A DNA stretch of 15,816 nt from Chloroflexi bacterium RBG_13_51_18 (lineage in GTDB: Bacteria; Chloroflexota; Dehalococcoidia; Dehalococcoidales; RBG-16-60-22), in NCBI GenBank assembly GCA_001796495.1, contig MGMR01000067.1, forward strand, positions 1-15,816. Reading direction: 5' to 3'. The notes beneath the pieces were generated by a model that ran no database searches, had not been told where the DNA came from, and saw nothing but the letters and a program-made list of their open reading frames with translations. Position numbers and translations under genes: made by a program. Numbering within the stretch: the first letter of the stretch is position 1; each line of letters opens with the position of its first letter. Of the stretch, positions 7,031-14,268 are shown piece by piece.

Positions 7031-7375
7031 CTAGAATTCTTCAAGCTCCGGGCCGGGGTCCAGGAATGATTCCAGCTGCCTGTTGAGCGCCTGGACGGTA
7101 TCATCGAGCTGACCTTTGTTCATAGACATGCCGTAGCTGACAAAGAACTCTAGGAAGTTATGGAGGAGGTCCGTCATCTGACGGGTAAAAGACTGAAATT
7201 CCAGTTTGGAGACGCATTTTTGCTGGTTCAACCGCTCTTTCAACTGACATTGAATGAGGTAATTAACAAACTCTGTGCGGTTCATTTCACCGCGATTATC
7301 GTCAATCTGCCTAACGATATCTTCTTTGACTACCATTATTAAATCGTCTTCATCCAGTAAAAGAGTTCTTCTCAT
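7031..7375 (-). CDS. Ribbon-helix-helix-like DNA-binding protein
   Basis: A 114-residue protein. Residues 10-48 resemble the ribbon-helix-helix (CopG/Arc) fold: a strand-like LIMVVKEDI, a short helix VRQIDDNRGE, then MNRTEFVNYLIQCQLKE, which matches the second-helix pattern (sRsEFi..li) of that fold. The remaining 65 residues are predicted helical, may mediate oligomer or partner contact, and end in an acidic tail; I recognise no known domain there. The ATG has GAGGT about 12 nt upstream and a good promoter further up. It precedes the GH3 gene on the same strand, and the palindrome cluster between them suggests that it regulates GH3 and possibly itself. The fold assignment rests on motif similarity only. 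Confidence 0.7.
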   Translation of the reverse strand: MRRTLLLDEDDLIMVVKEDIVRQIDDNRGEMNRTEFVNYLIQCQLKERLNQQKCVSKLEFQSFTRQMTDLLHNFLEFFVSYGMSMNKGQLDDTVQALNRQLESFLDPGPELEEF

Positions 7376-7403
7376 GGCTGTAATTTGACCTCTTTAAAAT
7401 CAG

Positions 7404-7431
7404 ATTTTATACGGGCGGATATTGTTATCAA
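7404..7431 (-). promoter_or_regulatory. Promoter for the ribbon-helix-helix-like gene
   Basis: Minus strand: -35 TTGATA (7431-7426, 5/6), 16-bp spacer, -10 TAAAAT (7409-7404, 5/6). The -10 lies 28 nt before the ATG, leaving room for the GAGGT ribosome-binding site. The rest of the gap, 7432-7552, is AT-rich and I see no gene in it. Confidence 0.6.
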
Positions 7432-7552
7432 CATTTTCAGTCTAGCATTAGCGTATAAAAATAAGCATAAAGGGTATAAAAGAATTATAAATATTACCTT
7501 AAGGTTTCATTAACAAAGAAGGATAATATGCCGCATCAAGCGGGGGAATCGC

Positions 7553-7590
7553 CGATAAATAAAACCCGGAGACCGATGGGCATCCGGGCT
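7553..7590 (-). terminator. Rho-independent terminator after the winged-helix gene
   Basis: On the minus strand the stem CCCGGA (7588-7583) pairs with TCCGGG (7570-7565). It extends by a G-T and an A-T pair, with a loop of about 12 nt. TTTTATTTAT follows (7564-7555). It begins 26 nt beyond the winged-helix stop codon at 7617, as expected for a terminator isolating that gene from the genes downstream. Confidence 0.7.
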
Positions 7591-7616
7591 ATATTCAGCA
7601 TACATTGTTTCTAATG

Positions 7617-7952
7617 CTACCGTTTGGCGTCTTCGGCGGATTCCAGCATTTCCAGGAGAGTATCGATGGCTTTAAGGAGCTTAAAGCCGGGTTCAGTTAC
7701 CTGATAGGCAATCATGGTATTATCTATGTTTATCTTATTAATAAAACCCTGGTTTACCAGATACTCAAGATACTTTTGTATCTGGTGATAGCTCATGTTG
7801 GCGGTATACATTATCTCCGTTTTACCGGCGCCATTTTCACCGACACGGAGCATATCAGCAATTATCTCAATATTAGAGCGCCGCTGCCCTACCGAGGCTT
7901 TCTGTTTACCGGTAGCGCCGGACACCGCTTTACCGTCCAGTCCTATATTCAT
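7617..7952 (-). CDS. Winged helix-turn-helix regulator (archaeal-type, HTH_45-like)
   Basis: A 111-residue putative transcription regulator. Residues 24-95 read as a winged helix: RRSNIEIIADMLRVGENGAGKTEIMYTANMSYHQIQKYLEYLVNQGFINK, followed by a wing and YQVTEPGFKLLKAI. This order, with MSYxQxxKYLxxLxxxGLI and the YxxTxxGxxLL ending, is typical of small SSO10a-like winged-helix proteins common in archaea and also found in Dehalococcoidia. The C-terminal helix LKAIDTLLEMLESAE could dimerise. The first 23 residues are not conserved-looking. No ribosome-binding site precedes the ATG, but a strong promoter ends 8 nt before it, so the transcript is likely leaderless. It is divergent from proB. An imperfect palindrome over its own start codon suggests autoregulation. 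Confidence 0.88.
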   Translation of the reverse strand: MNIGLDGKAVSGATGKQKASVGQRRSNIEIIADMLRVGENGAGKTEIMYTANMSYHQIQKYLEYLVNQGFINKINIDNTMIAYQVTEPGFKLLKAIDTLLEMLESAEDAKR

Positions 7953-7960
7953 ACAGGACT
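7939..7960. promoter_or_regulatory. Imperfect 22-bp palindrome over the winged-helix start codon
   Basis: The arms AGTCCT (7939-7944) and AGGACT (7955-7960) are perfect complements; inside them TAT and ATA also pair. In total 18 of 22 positions obey dyad symmetry. The site covers the ATG (7952-7950) and abuts the -10 box at 7961. A protein bound here would block transcription start and, in a leaderless mRNA, the start codon region. This fits autorepression by the encoded winged-helix protein (inference). Confidence 0.5.
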
Positions 7961-7989
7961 ATTGTACTGTCCGTAAAGGCATCTGTCAA
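7961..7989 (-). promoter_or_regulatory. Strong promoter for the winged-helix gene, probably leaderless
   Basis: Minus strand: perfect -35 TTGACA (7989-7984), 17-bp spacer, -10 TACAAT (7966-7961, 5/6). Exactly 8 nt separate the -10 from the ATG at 7952, the same geometry as at the sensor gene. The mRNA should start within about 2 nt of the ATG. Confidence 0.75.
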
Positions 7990-8034
7990 CAAACATTTTT
8001 CGTATTAGATTTTTATAAAATATGTTCCGCCTTG

Positions 8035-8043
8035 TGCTATAAT
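8035..8043 (+). promoter_or_regulatory. Extended -10 promoter for the proB operon
   Basis: TGCTATAAT (8035-8043) is a perfect extended -10 element. No good -35 lies at the right distance. Transcription would start near 8050, about 17 nt before the ATG at 8067, giving a short leader with no clear Shine-Dalgarno sequence. Confidence 0.65.
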
Positions 8044-8066
8044 GGAAACAACTATTTGTATTGTAT

Positions 8067-9242
8067 ATGGAATCAGATAAAAATTCGGGTAGATCGACAG
8101 TACTTAAGTACCGACGTTGCGTGGTCAAGTTAGGCACAAACCTGCTGACGGGCGGCAGCAATCAGCTGGACCATGCAGTCATGTCCAACCTGGTAGGACA
8201 GATAGCCCAGTTGCAAGAACAGGGCGCCGAAATAGTTTTGGTGAGTTCCGGGGCAATCGCGGCGGGCAGGCACAAACTAGGCCTGGCAAAAAGAATCAGG
8301 GATATCCCTTTCAAACAGGTGCTGGCATCGGTGGGGCAAAGCAGGCTGATGCACACCTACGAGCAGATGTTCGAGAAACACAATATCAACGTGGCGCAGG
8401 CATTGCTGACAAAGACCGATATCGCCGACAGGGCCGGCTATCTAAACGCGCGTAATACTTTACTGGCGCTGATAGAGCTAAAAGTAGTCTGCATCGTTAA
8501 TGAAAACGACGTGATATCCACCGATGAAATAACAGAATCCAAGTTCGGGGACAACGACAACCTCTCGGCGATGGTAGCCAATCTAATAGACGCCGATATG
8601 CTGATGATATTGACCGACATCGGGGGGCTGTACACCGCCGACCCGCGTAAAGACCCGAAGGCCCAACTCATCCCGCTGGTGACGAAAATCGACGCCGGCA
8701 TTAAGCGGCTGGGAGTGGATACGACAAACACCAAAGGAACCGGCGGCATGTTGACCAAGATAGAAGCCGCCAAACTAGCAACGGACTGCGGGGTGCATAT
8801 GGTCATCGCCGACGGCAGGGAGCCGGACGTTATCATCAGGCTGGCGAGCGGTGACACCATGGGAACCCATTTTATAAGCGCCGGGAACCATATAGAAAGC
8901 CGGCAGCGCTGGATGCTTTCTGGGCTTTGCACAAAAGGCAAGGTAACAATTGACAGCGGGGCAGTGCTGGCGCTCAAGAAACAGAACCGGAGCCTGCTGG
9001 CGGCTGGAATAAAGTCGGCGGAAGGGAAATTCGGGCGGGGGGATATAGTGGCTATTTACGACACGGATGGGGTAGAAATCGGCTGCGGCATCGCAAACTA
9101 CAGCGCCGGTGATATAGCAATAATAAAGGGAGCCCAATCGAGCAAAATCAGCAGTTTATTGAACTCCGATTACGGGCCGGAGGTAGTCCACCGCAACAAT
9201 CTAGCGCTACTGGAAAGGGAGGCACCAATTGCCAACAGGTAA
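8067..9242 (+). CDS. proB: Glutamate 5-kinase
   Basis: First enzyme of proline synthesis from glutamate: ATP-dependent phosphorylation of the gamma-carboxylate, cytoplasmic. The protein is 391 residues from the ATG at 8067; a TTG at 8061 in the same frame would add two. The amino acid kinase domain opens with VVKLGTNLLTGG and contains VLVSSGAIAAGRHKLG, VCIVNENDVIS, FGDNDNLSAMVANLIDADMLMILTDIGGLYTADPR and GTGGMLTKIEAAKLATDCG, all family blocks. A C-terminal PUA domain (about KGKVTIDSGAV to IAIIKGAQSS) is present, as in the long form of the enzyme. The gene heads an operon: its stop overlaps the next reading frame by 14 nt and proA follows. proC is not in the window. The start codon is uncertain by two codons. 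Confidence 0.97.
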   Translation: MESDKNSGRSTVLKYRRCVVKLGTNLLTGGSNQLDHAVMSNLVGQIAQLQEQGAEIVLVSSGAIAAGRHKLGLAKRIRDIPFKQVLASVGQSRLMHTYEQMFEKHNINVAQALLTKTDIADRAGYLNARNTLLALIELKVVCIVNENDVISTDEITESKFGDNDNLSAMVANLIDADMLMILTDIGGLYTADPRKDPKAQLIPLVTKIDAGIKRLGVDTTNTKGTGGMLTKIEAAKLATDCGVHMVIADGREPDVIIRLASGDTMGTHFISAGNHIESRQRWMLSGLCTKGKVTIDSGAVLALKKQNRSLLAAGIKSAEGKFGRGDIVAIYDTDGVEIGCGIANYSAGDIAIIKGAQSSKISSLLNSDYGPEVVHRNNLALLEREAPIANR

Positions 9243-9495
9243 GCTCTATAATTCCCTCAACGAGGAGTTTATTGCCAATGTAAACTACAATTTCCAGCAC
9301 GAGGAAGAATACAGGTGGTGGGGAGAACTAACCCTAATAGAATACAAGCAAATCAAGGACGGCGGGGGATATGTTATCGAGATGGAGAATGGGCGGAAGA
9401 GTCGGTGTGCGTTGAAAAAGCGGGTAAACCGGGCGGTAACGAGCCTGCCGCCGCGCTATGTATTCCACTTTAGCGGCAGCGGGAAATTCGAATAG
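9229..9495 (+). CDS. Hypothetical 88-residue protein between proB and proA
   Basis: I do not recognise a family. The TTG start overlaps the 3' end of proB by 14 nt and has a strong GGGAGG ribosome-binding site 6 nt upstream, inside proB, so translation is well supported and likely coupled. The product is charged, with no signal peptide or membrane helix. Alternating hydrophobic stretches (YRWWGELTLIEYKQI, GGYVIEMENGRKSRCALKKRV, RYVFHFSGSGKFE) suggest a small beta-rich fold. It ends 74 nt before proA. Its place inside the proline operon hints at a role with ProB/ProA or in RNA or protein binding, but nothing in the sequence shows the function. Confidence 0.82.
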   Translation: MPTGKLYNSLNEEFIANVNYNFQHEEEYRWWGELTLIEYKQIKDGGGYVIEMENGRKSRCALKKRVNRAVTSLPPRYVFHFSGSGKFE

Positions 9496-9569
9496 CCAGA
9501 GGAATTAAGAGAGTCCAGTTTATATCCATACTATGACACCGACAGGGGAAAAGGAGGGGTTGCTACACT

Positions 9570-10844
9570 ATGAAAAACGCCATAGATGATTTGAAGTCTA
9601 AGGGGAGGGCGGCCAAGGTTGCCTCGCACCGCCTGGCATATATATCCACAAGCATTAAAAATAAAGCACTGAATTATATCGCTGATGACATCCTTTTAAG
9701 GAGAGATGAAATTCTATCAGCTAACGAGAAGGACTACAAGGCAGCTAAAGCTACCGGCATGGGCACGGCTTTACTGGACAGGCTGATGCTGAATGAGAGT
9801 CGACTGGAAGGCATTGCCGCGGACACGCGAACCGTTGCCGCCCTAGCCGACCCGGTCGGTGAGGTATTCGAGATGCGTACGATGCCCAACGGACTCCAAA
9901 TCGGGAAGAAACGGGTGCCTATCGGCGTTATCGGGGCAATTTATGAAAGCCGGCCAAACGTTACGGTGGATATAGCGGCGTTGTGCCTGAAATCAGGCAA
10001 CGCCGTAATACTGCGAGGCGGCAAAGAGACGATTAACTCCAATACAGCCATCATTAAAGTGATACAGGCGGCCTGCAAGCGGGCGGGGATACCGGCGGGG
10101 TGTATACAGTTTATGGATCATACAGACAGGGCACTGGTAGATGAGATGCTGAAAATGAATGATATCATCGATTTAATAATTCCGCGGGGCGGGGCGGGCT
10201 TAATAAGGTCGGTGGCGGAAAAAGCCACCATGGCGGTGTTGACCGGCGGCATCGGCGTGTGCCATACATACGTGGACAAAAGCGCCGATATCAAGAAGGC
10301 GGTGGACATCGTCTATAATGCTAAAGTGCAACGGCCTACGGTCTGCAACGCGCTGGACACGGTACTCGTGCACGCGGATATAGCGGCAAGCTACCTCCCG
10401 GAGATGGCTACAGAACTGAATAAAGCTAAGGTAGAGCTGCACTGCGACGAAAGGACGATGGCAATCCTCGACGCCGATAAGTCGCTAAAGGTTGTTCCTG
10501 CCTCGGATAAAGACTGGGGCAAAGAATTCCTGGCGCTGATAGCGGCCGTCAAGGTAGTGGACTCACTGGATGACGCGCTGGAGCATATCGGGAGATACGG
10601 CTCGGGGCATTCCGAGGCCATCATCACCGAGGACTACGGCAGCGCAATGCGTTTTCTCAACGAGGCGGACGCCGCCGCGGTTTATGTAAACGCCAGCACG
10701 AGGTTCACGGACGGTAGTCAGTTCGGGCTGGGAGCGGAGGTGGGGATAAGCACGCAAAAGCTACACGCGCGGGGGCCGATGGGACTTAAAGAGCTGACGA
10801 CCTACAAGTGGATTATCTTCGGGACGGGGCAAGTAAGGCCATAG
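9570..10844 (+). CDS. proA: Gamma-glutamyl phosphate reductase
   Basis: Second enzyme of proline synthesis: NADPH-dependent reduction of gamma-glutamyl phosphate to glutamate semialdehyde, which cyclises to pyrroline-5-carboxylate. The 424 residues match the usual length. It is an aldehyde dehydrogenase-like fold with GVIGAIYESRPNVTVDIAALCLKSGNAVILRGGKE, LIIPRGGAGLI, and the catalytic cysteine at residue 259 in VQRPTVCNALDT. The C-terminal blocks SGHSEAIIT, VYVNASTRFTDGSQFGLGAEVGIST and KLHARGPMGLKELTTYKW are intact. The ATG is preceded by AAGGAGG, about 12 nt away. It is the last gene of the proB operon. Its TAG directly abuts the TAG of convergent rph with no bases between, and I see no terminator hairpin there. 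Confidence 0.98.
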   Translation: MKNAIDDLKSKGRAAKVASHRLAYISTSIKNKALNYIADDILLRRDEILSANEKDYKAAKATGMGTALLDRLMLNESRLEGIAADTRTVAALADPVGEVFEMRTMPNGLQIGKKRVPIGVIGAIYESRPNVTVDIAALCLKSGNAVILRGGKETINSNTAIIKVIQAACKRAGIPAGCIQFMDHTDRALVDEMLKMNDIIDLIIPRGGAGLIRSVAEKATMAVLTGGIGVCHTYVDKSADIKKAVDIVYNAKVQRPTVCNALDTVLVHADIAASYLPEMATELNKAKVELHCDERTMAILDADKSLKVVPASDKDWGKEFLALIAAVKVVDSLDDALEHIGRYGSGHSEAIITEDYGSAMRFLNEADAAAVYVNASTRFTDGSQFGLGAEVGISTQKLHARGPMGLKELTTYKWIIFGTGQVRP

Positions 10845-11570
10845 CTATTTCTGAGGTTTCAAGACATCCTGCTGGGCTTTGAAAAGCTGTTGGATGCCCT
10901 TTTCCGCTAAAGCCAGTAAATCGTCGATGGACTGCCGGGTAAAAGGCTTGCCCTCAGCGGTGCCCTGAACTTCAACGAATTCACCCTTGCTGGTCATGAC
11001 GATATTAAAATCGACGGCAGCCCGGGAGTCTTCATCATAGCAGAGGTCCAGCATCATATTGGAATTAACGATACCGACACTGGTGGCGGCGACGGCGCTT
11101 TTTAAAGGCATTTTAGAAATTATACCCATCTGCATCAGCTTTTCCGCAGCGAGGTATAAAGCAACATATGAGCCGGTAATGGCAGCGGTTCGTGTACCGC
11201 CATCAGCCTGAATAACATCACAATCGACGATTAAGGTCCTTTCCCCTAGAGCCGCCATATCCGTCACCGCACGCAGGGAACGCCCGATAAGGCGCTGGAT
11301 TTCCTGGTTGCGCCCGCCTACCCTGCCGTTAGTGGAATCGCGCTGGGTGCGGGTAACGGTAGCGCGGGGAAGCATAGCGTATTCAGCAGTGACCCAGCCG
11401 GTGCCGCTGCCCTTGAGGAAGGGGGGCACCCTTTCTTCAATGCTAACGGAGCAGAGGACATGAGTCTTGCCCAGCTTAATTAGCGCCGAGCCTTCAGCAA
11501 AGCTCTGGTAACCGGGGATTATTTTAATGGGCCTTAGCTCATCATAGACACGCCCGTCAACTCTTTTCAC
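10845..11570 (-). CDS. rph: Ribonuclease PH
   Basis: Phosphorolytic 3'-5' exoribonuclease that trims tRNA 3' ends, normally a hexamer. The 241 residues match the family. The conserved start RVDGRxxDELRPI, TGWVTAEYAMLPRAT, and the arginine-rich RTQRDSTNGRVGGRNQEIQRLIGRSLRA are present. The phosphate site is intact, with Arg87 and GGTRTAA (Gly125-Thr126-Arg127). The start is GTG with GGAG about 8 nt upstream; the reading starts right at the conserved KRVDGR. It follows the methyltransferase gene by 88 nt on the same strand but has a near-consensus promoter in that gap, so it can be expressed alone. Convergent with proA, stop to stop. Confidence 0.98.
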   Translation of the reverse strand: MKRVDGRVYDELRPIKIIPGYQSFAEGSALIKLGKTHVLCSVSIEERVPPFLKGSGTGWVTAEYAMLPRATVTRTQRDSTNGRVGGRNQEIQRLIGRSLRAVTDMAALGERTLIVDCDVIQADGGTRTAAITGSYVALYLAAEKLMQMGIISKMPLKSAVAATSVGIVNSNMMLDLCYDEDSRAAVDFNIVMTSKGEFVEVQGTAEGKPFTRQSIDDLLALAEKGIQQLFKAQQDVLKPQK

Positions 11571-11605
11571 GGAAAAATCTCCAATCTATCTGACGATACG
11601 GTGAG

Positions 11606-11634
11606 AGTATAACATTGATTATTTGGATTGGCAA
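11606..11634 (-). promoter_or_regulatory. Promoter for rph
   Basis: Minus strand: -35 TTGCCA (11634-11629, 5/6), 17-bp spacer, -10 TATACT (11611-11606, 5/6). Transcription would start near 11599, giving a leader of about 29 nt with the GGAG ribosome-binding site. A run of seven T residues just upstream follows no stable hairpin that I can see, so I do not call a terminator for the methyltransferase gene. Confidence 0.65.
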
Positions 11635-11658
11635 AAAAACTGCGAAAAGCGGGTTGAA

Positions 11659-12498
11659 TTAGCTCTTTATTCCCCAGAAGACCTTTCTGCGGTTATGAAC
11701 ATAAACTCGATACTGGCCGTTACGTTCTGCTTTTTCTACTTCCTTTCTAACCTGCTCAACACCTTTTGCAAAAGAAAGAGGTTCATTATCTTTTATCATC
11801 TTGAGGGCAGAATCAAAACTAGTGGTTTCAATACCCTCTAAAAAGGTCCGGTTTATCAGTTTAGGGTCATCTCCCCTGATAGCATGAGGTTCTTCAAAAG
11901 TAAAACCAGCATTGATGAAAAACTTTCTTAACTGCGAAAGAGAGGGATATCTCCGTTTATCATACTCGTACTTCATCGGGAAATATTCATCAAGAGGATG
12001 ATTTACCATAGCTTCGACGGTCACCTGGTACATAAAAAGCCTTGCCCCCTTGCGTATTATCCTGGCTATTTCATCAAAGAGAGCCTGCTGATGGGACAGG
12101 TGATGTAATACCCATGCCATATAAACAAGGTCGATACTTTTGTTCTCAACAGGCAAAGGCTTGCCATCAAAATCATATTGAATAGGGGTTATTCTATCGC
12201 TTATTTCGCCCTTTATTATCCGTTCTTTAAGTAAAGCCAACTGCTCAGATGACTTATCATAGGCGAGAATCTGATATCGAGAGATTCCAATAGCATTAAG
12301 CTGTTTTTCTATAAATTCTGTCTGCTGGCCTGAGCCGACGCCAAGCTCAACGATATTGAAAGGTAAACCGGAAAGGTTTCTATTAAGTCCGGCACGGGAA
12401 ATCATGAATGCAGCGAATCTGGGGGTGCCTTTTCTGACATGAGCATAACTACGGCTAATTCCTTCGTACGAATGGGTGATTTCCATTCTTTTATTCAA
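11659..12498 (-). CDS. Class I SAM-dependent methyltransferase
   Basis: A 279-residue protein with a Rossmann-type methyltransferase core. Motif I is VELGVGSG (50-57), motif II the acidic strand end ILAYDKSSEQL, a motif with QYDFDGKPLP follows, and motif IV is SIDLVYMAWVLHHLSH, typical of UbiE/type-11 methyltransferases. A C-terminal extension of about 110 residues contains PLDEYFPMKYEYDKRRYPSLSQLRKFFINAGF and a basic end. The substrate cannot be read from the sequence. The TTG start overlaps the cinA stop by 8 nt; an in-frame ATG at codon 5 (12486-12484) is an equally possible start, and neither has a clear ribosome-binding site. The overlap implies translation coupled to cinA. Confidence 0.88.
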   Translation of the reverse strand: MNKRMEITHSYEGISRSYAHVRKGTPRFAAFMISRAGLNRNLSGLPFNIVELGVGSGQQTEFIEKQLNAIGISRYQILAYDKSSEQLALLKERIIKGEISDRITPIQYDFDGKPLPVENKSIDLVYMAWVLHHLSHQQALFDEIARIIRKGARLFMYQVTVEAMVNHPLDEYFPMKYEYDKRRYPSLSQLRKFFINAGFTFEEPHAIRGDDPKLINRTFLEGIETTSFDSALKMIKDNEPLSFAKGVEQVRKEVEKAERNGQYRVYVHNRRKVFWGIKS

Positions 12499-12976
12499 CG
12501 TTCAGAGAAACAAGATATTTATTCAGTAAGCTTAAAGCAGCCCTAGCAGCACTTTGCTTATTTTCCTCACGGGTGCCGTTGAACTGATGTTTGCGACTTA
12601 AAGTCTTGTCTTTGTGAGCCAAGCCAATATAGAAAAGCCCTACATCTTTTTCCAGCGAGGAACCACACGGCCCGGCGATACCTGTATCAGAAATACATAT
12701 ATCCACCACGAGGGCTTTCCTACCGCCTTCAGCCATTTCCGCAGCGACCTGCGGGCTTACTGCGCCGTATTGTGAAAGCGTAGAGGCTTTGACACCGAGG
12801 AGCTTCCTCTTGGTGGAATTGGCATAAGCAGTAATAGATCCCTTGTAATAGATAGAACTGCCAGGCACGTTGGTGATAAGATGGGATATAAGCCCGCCGC
12901 TGGCCGATTCCGCCACGCCTAAAGTGAGTCTCTTTTCCCGCAGCAGCGCCCCGATTACGTATTCCATTTCAGACAT
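12491..12976 (-). CDS. Stand-alone CinA C-terminal domain protein (nicotinamide-nucleotide amidohydrolase family)
   Basis: A 161-residue protein that matches the CinA C-terminal domain, known in PncC to convert nicotinamide mononucleotide to nicotinic acid mononucleotide in pyridine nucleotide salvage. Family blocks are LGVAESASGGLISHLITNVPGSSIYYKGSITAYANSTKRKLLGV, YGAVSPQVAAEMAEGGR, SDTGIAGPCGSSLEKDVGLFYIGLA and a C-terminal helix with NKQSAARAAL. The usual AESCTGG block reads AESASGG. The N-terminal MoCF-like domain of full-length CinA is absent, as in many PncC-type proteins. It starts 18 nt after the MBL-fold gene stop and overlaps the methyltransferase gene, so the three look like one operon. 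Confidence 0.92.
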   Translation of the reverse strand: MSEMEYVIGALLREKRLTLGVAESASGGLISHLITNVPGSSIYYKGSITAYANSTKRKLLGVKASTLSQYGAVSPQVAAEMAEGGRKALVVDICISDTGIAGPCGSSLEKDVGLFYIGLAHKDKTLSRKHQFNGTREENKQSAARAALSLLNKYLVSLNVE

Positions 12977-12994
12977 ATCAAATATACCTGTCCG

Positions 12995-13657
12995 TCATAG
13001 CCATGGTAATACATTGCTTTTAATGAAATCGAAGTTTTGTTTTACTTTTTCCGCGCCGGCAACCACGCCCATGTGGCCGGGCAGCAGATATTCGATATCA
13101 AGCCTGGATAGAGACTCGATAGATTTTTTTAGGTCGTCAGTGTTGCCGCCAGGAAGGTCGACACGGCCGGTATTCATTTCAAAAATGACATCGCCACAGA
13201 CAAGCACTTTTTCTTTCTGAAGATAAAAGCAAACGCAGTCCGGCGAGTGACCGGGGGAGGAGATAATTTCCATTTGGATGTTTCCCGACTTGAGAACCGG
13301 CTCTTCCAGTAGATAATCCACAGTAAATTCACCCGGCTCCATGCCGAAAAGTCGGGCGCCGTCAACCACCACCAGTTGATAATTTTTCTTCTGTACGGGA
13401 TACAGGGCGACTCTAGCGTTAGAGAGTTTCTTGAACTCTTCGTTGGCGCCACAGTGGTCGATATGAAGGTGGGTATTAACGATAGTGTCAATATCGCCGG
13501 GCTTAATGCCGTCTTGCTGCATGGCGTTAATACGAAACGAAAGATAATCAGGATTACCGGGGTCGATGATAATGCCGGGGCTGCCTTTAATGACATAGGT
13601 ATTACAGTCCAGCATTCCCTGTTCCGGGTAAAAATATAGATTATTTATCAATTTCAT
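12995..13657 (-). CDS. MBL-fold metallo-hydrolase (glyoxalase II-like)
   Basis: A 220-residue cytoplasmic metallo-beta-lactamase-fold hydrolase. The metal motif is complete: THLHIDH with His63, His65, Asp67 and His68, then His137 in SPGHSPD, Asp156 in CGDVIF, and His195 in LLPGHMG. This set fits a two-metal site as in hydroxyacylglutathione hydrolases and related thioesterases. The region after GDVIF (NTGRVDLPGGNTDDLKKSIESL) also resembles glyoxalase II-like proteins. The true substrate is unknown. The ATG has GGAG about 10 nt upstream. It heads the minus-strand set with the CinA-domain and methyltransferase genes. Confidence 0.92.
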   Translation of the reverse strand: MKLINNLYFYPEQGMLDCNTYVIKGSPGIIIDPGNPDYLSFRINAMQQDGIKPGDIDTIVNTHLHIDHCGANEEFKKLSNARVALYPVQKKNYQLVVVDGARLFGMEPGEFTVDYLLEEPVLKSGNIQMEIISSPGHSPDCVCFYLQKEKVLVCGDVIFEMNTGRVDLPGGNTDDLKKSIESLSRLDIEYLLPGHMGVVAGAEKVKQNFDFIKSNVLPWL

Positions 13658-13699
13658 GCTATATTATCTCCAAACGAAATAAAAGATAGTCAACAATCT

Positions 13700-13705
13700 A
13701 TTATA
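13700..13705 (-). promoter_or_regulatory. Candidate -10 box in the divergent MBL/small-protein promoter region
   Basis: TATAAT reads on the minus strand here, 42 nt before the MBL-fold ATG and upstream of its GGAG site. No clear -35 is present at 17 bp. On the plus strand the overlapping TATTAT (13699-13704) could serve the small membrane protein gene, so the two divergent promoters may share this AT-rich core. The evidence is a single box each. Confidence 0.35.
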
Positions 13706-13745
13706 TCATGCGGGAGATGATGATAAATAACAAGGAGGCTAAAAG

Positions 13746-13943
13746 ATGGGACTGACAGCAGCGATTCTCGGGGCATTAGGGGGGATAGCCACGGTTCTCG
13801 GCGTTCTTAACATCCTAGAGGTAACATCGGACCCAATTTTGAGCGATAAACTAACATGGCCGTTCTGGATGTACGCGGCAATAGTTCTTCTTCTTGGCGC
13901 AATCGCCTTCTTACTGGGGCGTAAACAGAACTACGAAGACTAG
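13746..13943 (+). CDS. Small two-TM membrane protein, unknown function
   Basis: A 65-residue protein with two hydrophobic helices (about 4-24 and 40-58) joined by the loop EVTSDPILSDKLTWPFW, ending in RKQNYED. The N-terminal helix is Gly-rich. A strong AAGGAGG ribosome-binding site 8 nt before the ATG makes translation convincing. I recognise no family. It is divergent from the MBL-fold gene and 30 nt upstream of the DUF167 gene, probably co-transcribed with it. Confidence 0.82.
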   Translation: MGLTAAILGALGGIATVLGVLNILEVTSDPILSDKLTWPFWMYAAIVLLLGAIAFLLGRKQNYED

Positions 13944-13973
13944 CTGTATTTATTCAGCACCGAGAGATTTTAG

Positions 13974-14252
13974 TTGAGTGAAAATAAGGACAGCCCGGGC
14001 ATCCGTCTGACGGTGAAGGTAACACCCAACGCAGGACGCAATGAAATAACCGGCTTTAAAGATGGCGTTTTACGGGTAAGAATCGCAGCGGCGCCGGAAA
14101 AGGGCAAAGCCAATAAAGAACTTACCGATTTCCTGGCGGATAGGCTGGGGATAAGAGGAGCATCCGTATCGATTATCAAGGGACAGATGAGCCACATCAA
14201 GATGGTTCTTCTAGAGGGGATAAGCGGCGAGGATTTAACAAAACTACAGTAG
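13974..14252 (+). CDS. DUF167 (YggU-like) family protein
   Basis: A 92-residue protein of the DUF167/UPF0235 family, whose function is not settled. The family pattern is plain: LTVKVTPNAGRNEITGFKDGVLRVRIAAAPEKGKANKELTDFLADRLGI, then VSIIKGQMSHIKMVLLEGI. The core VxPxAxxxxI and APxxGKAN blocks are intact. The start is TTG with a GAGAG stretch 8 nt upstream; no in-frame ATG lies near the conserved start. It follows the small membrane protein by 30 nt and is closed by a strong hairpin terminator. Confidence 0.93.
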   Translation: MSENKDSPGIRLTVKVTPNAGRNEITGFKDGVLRVRIAAAPEKGKANKELTDFLADRLGIRGASVSIIKGQMSHIKMVLLEGISGEDLTKLQ

Positions 14253-14268
14253 ACAAAGGGGAAAAAGG

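Noticed and set aside
7432..7552. Small RNA or gene in the AT-rich gap
   Set aside because: Apart from the 10-bp palindrome ACCTTAAGGT (7497-7506) I found no structure, ribosome-binding site or credible reading frame.
8438..9137. Two minus-strand open frames of 179 and 120 codons inside proB
   Set aside because: Both are antisense shadows of a fully conserved proB and have no domain of their own.
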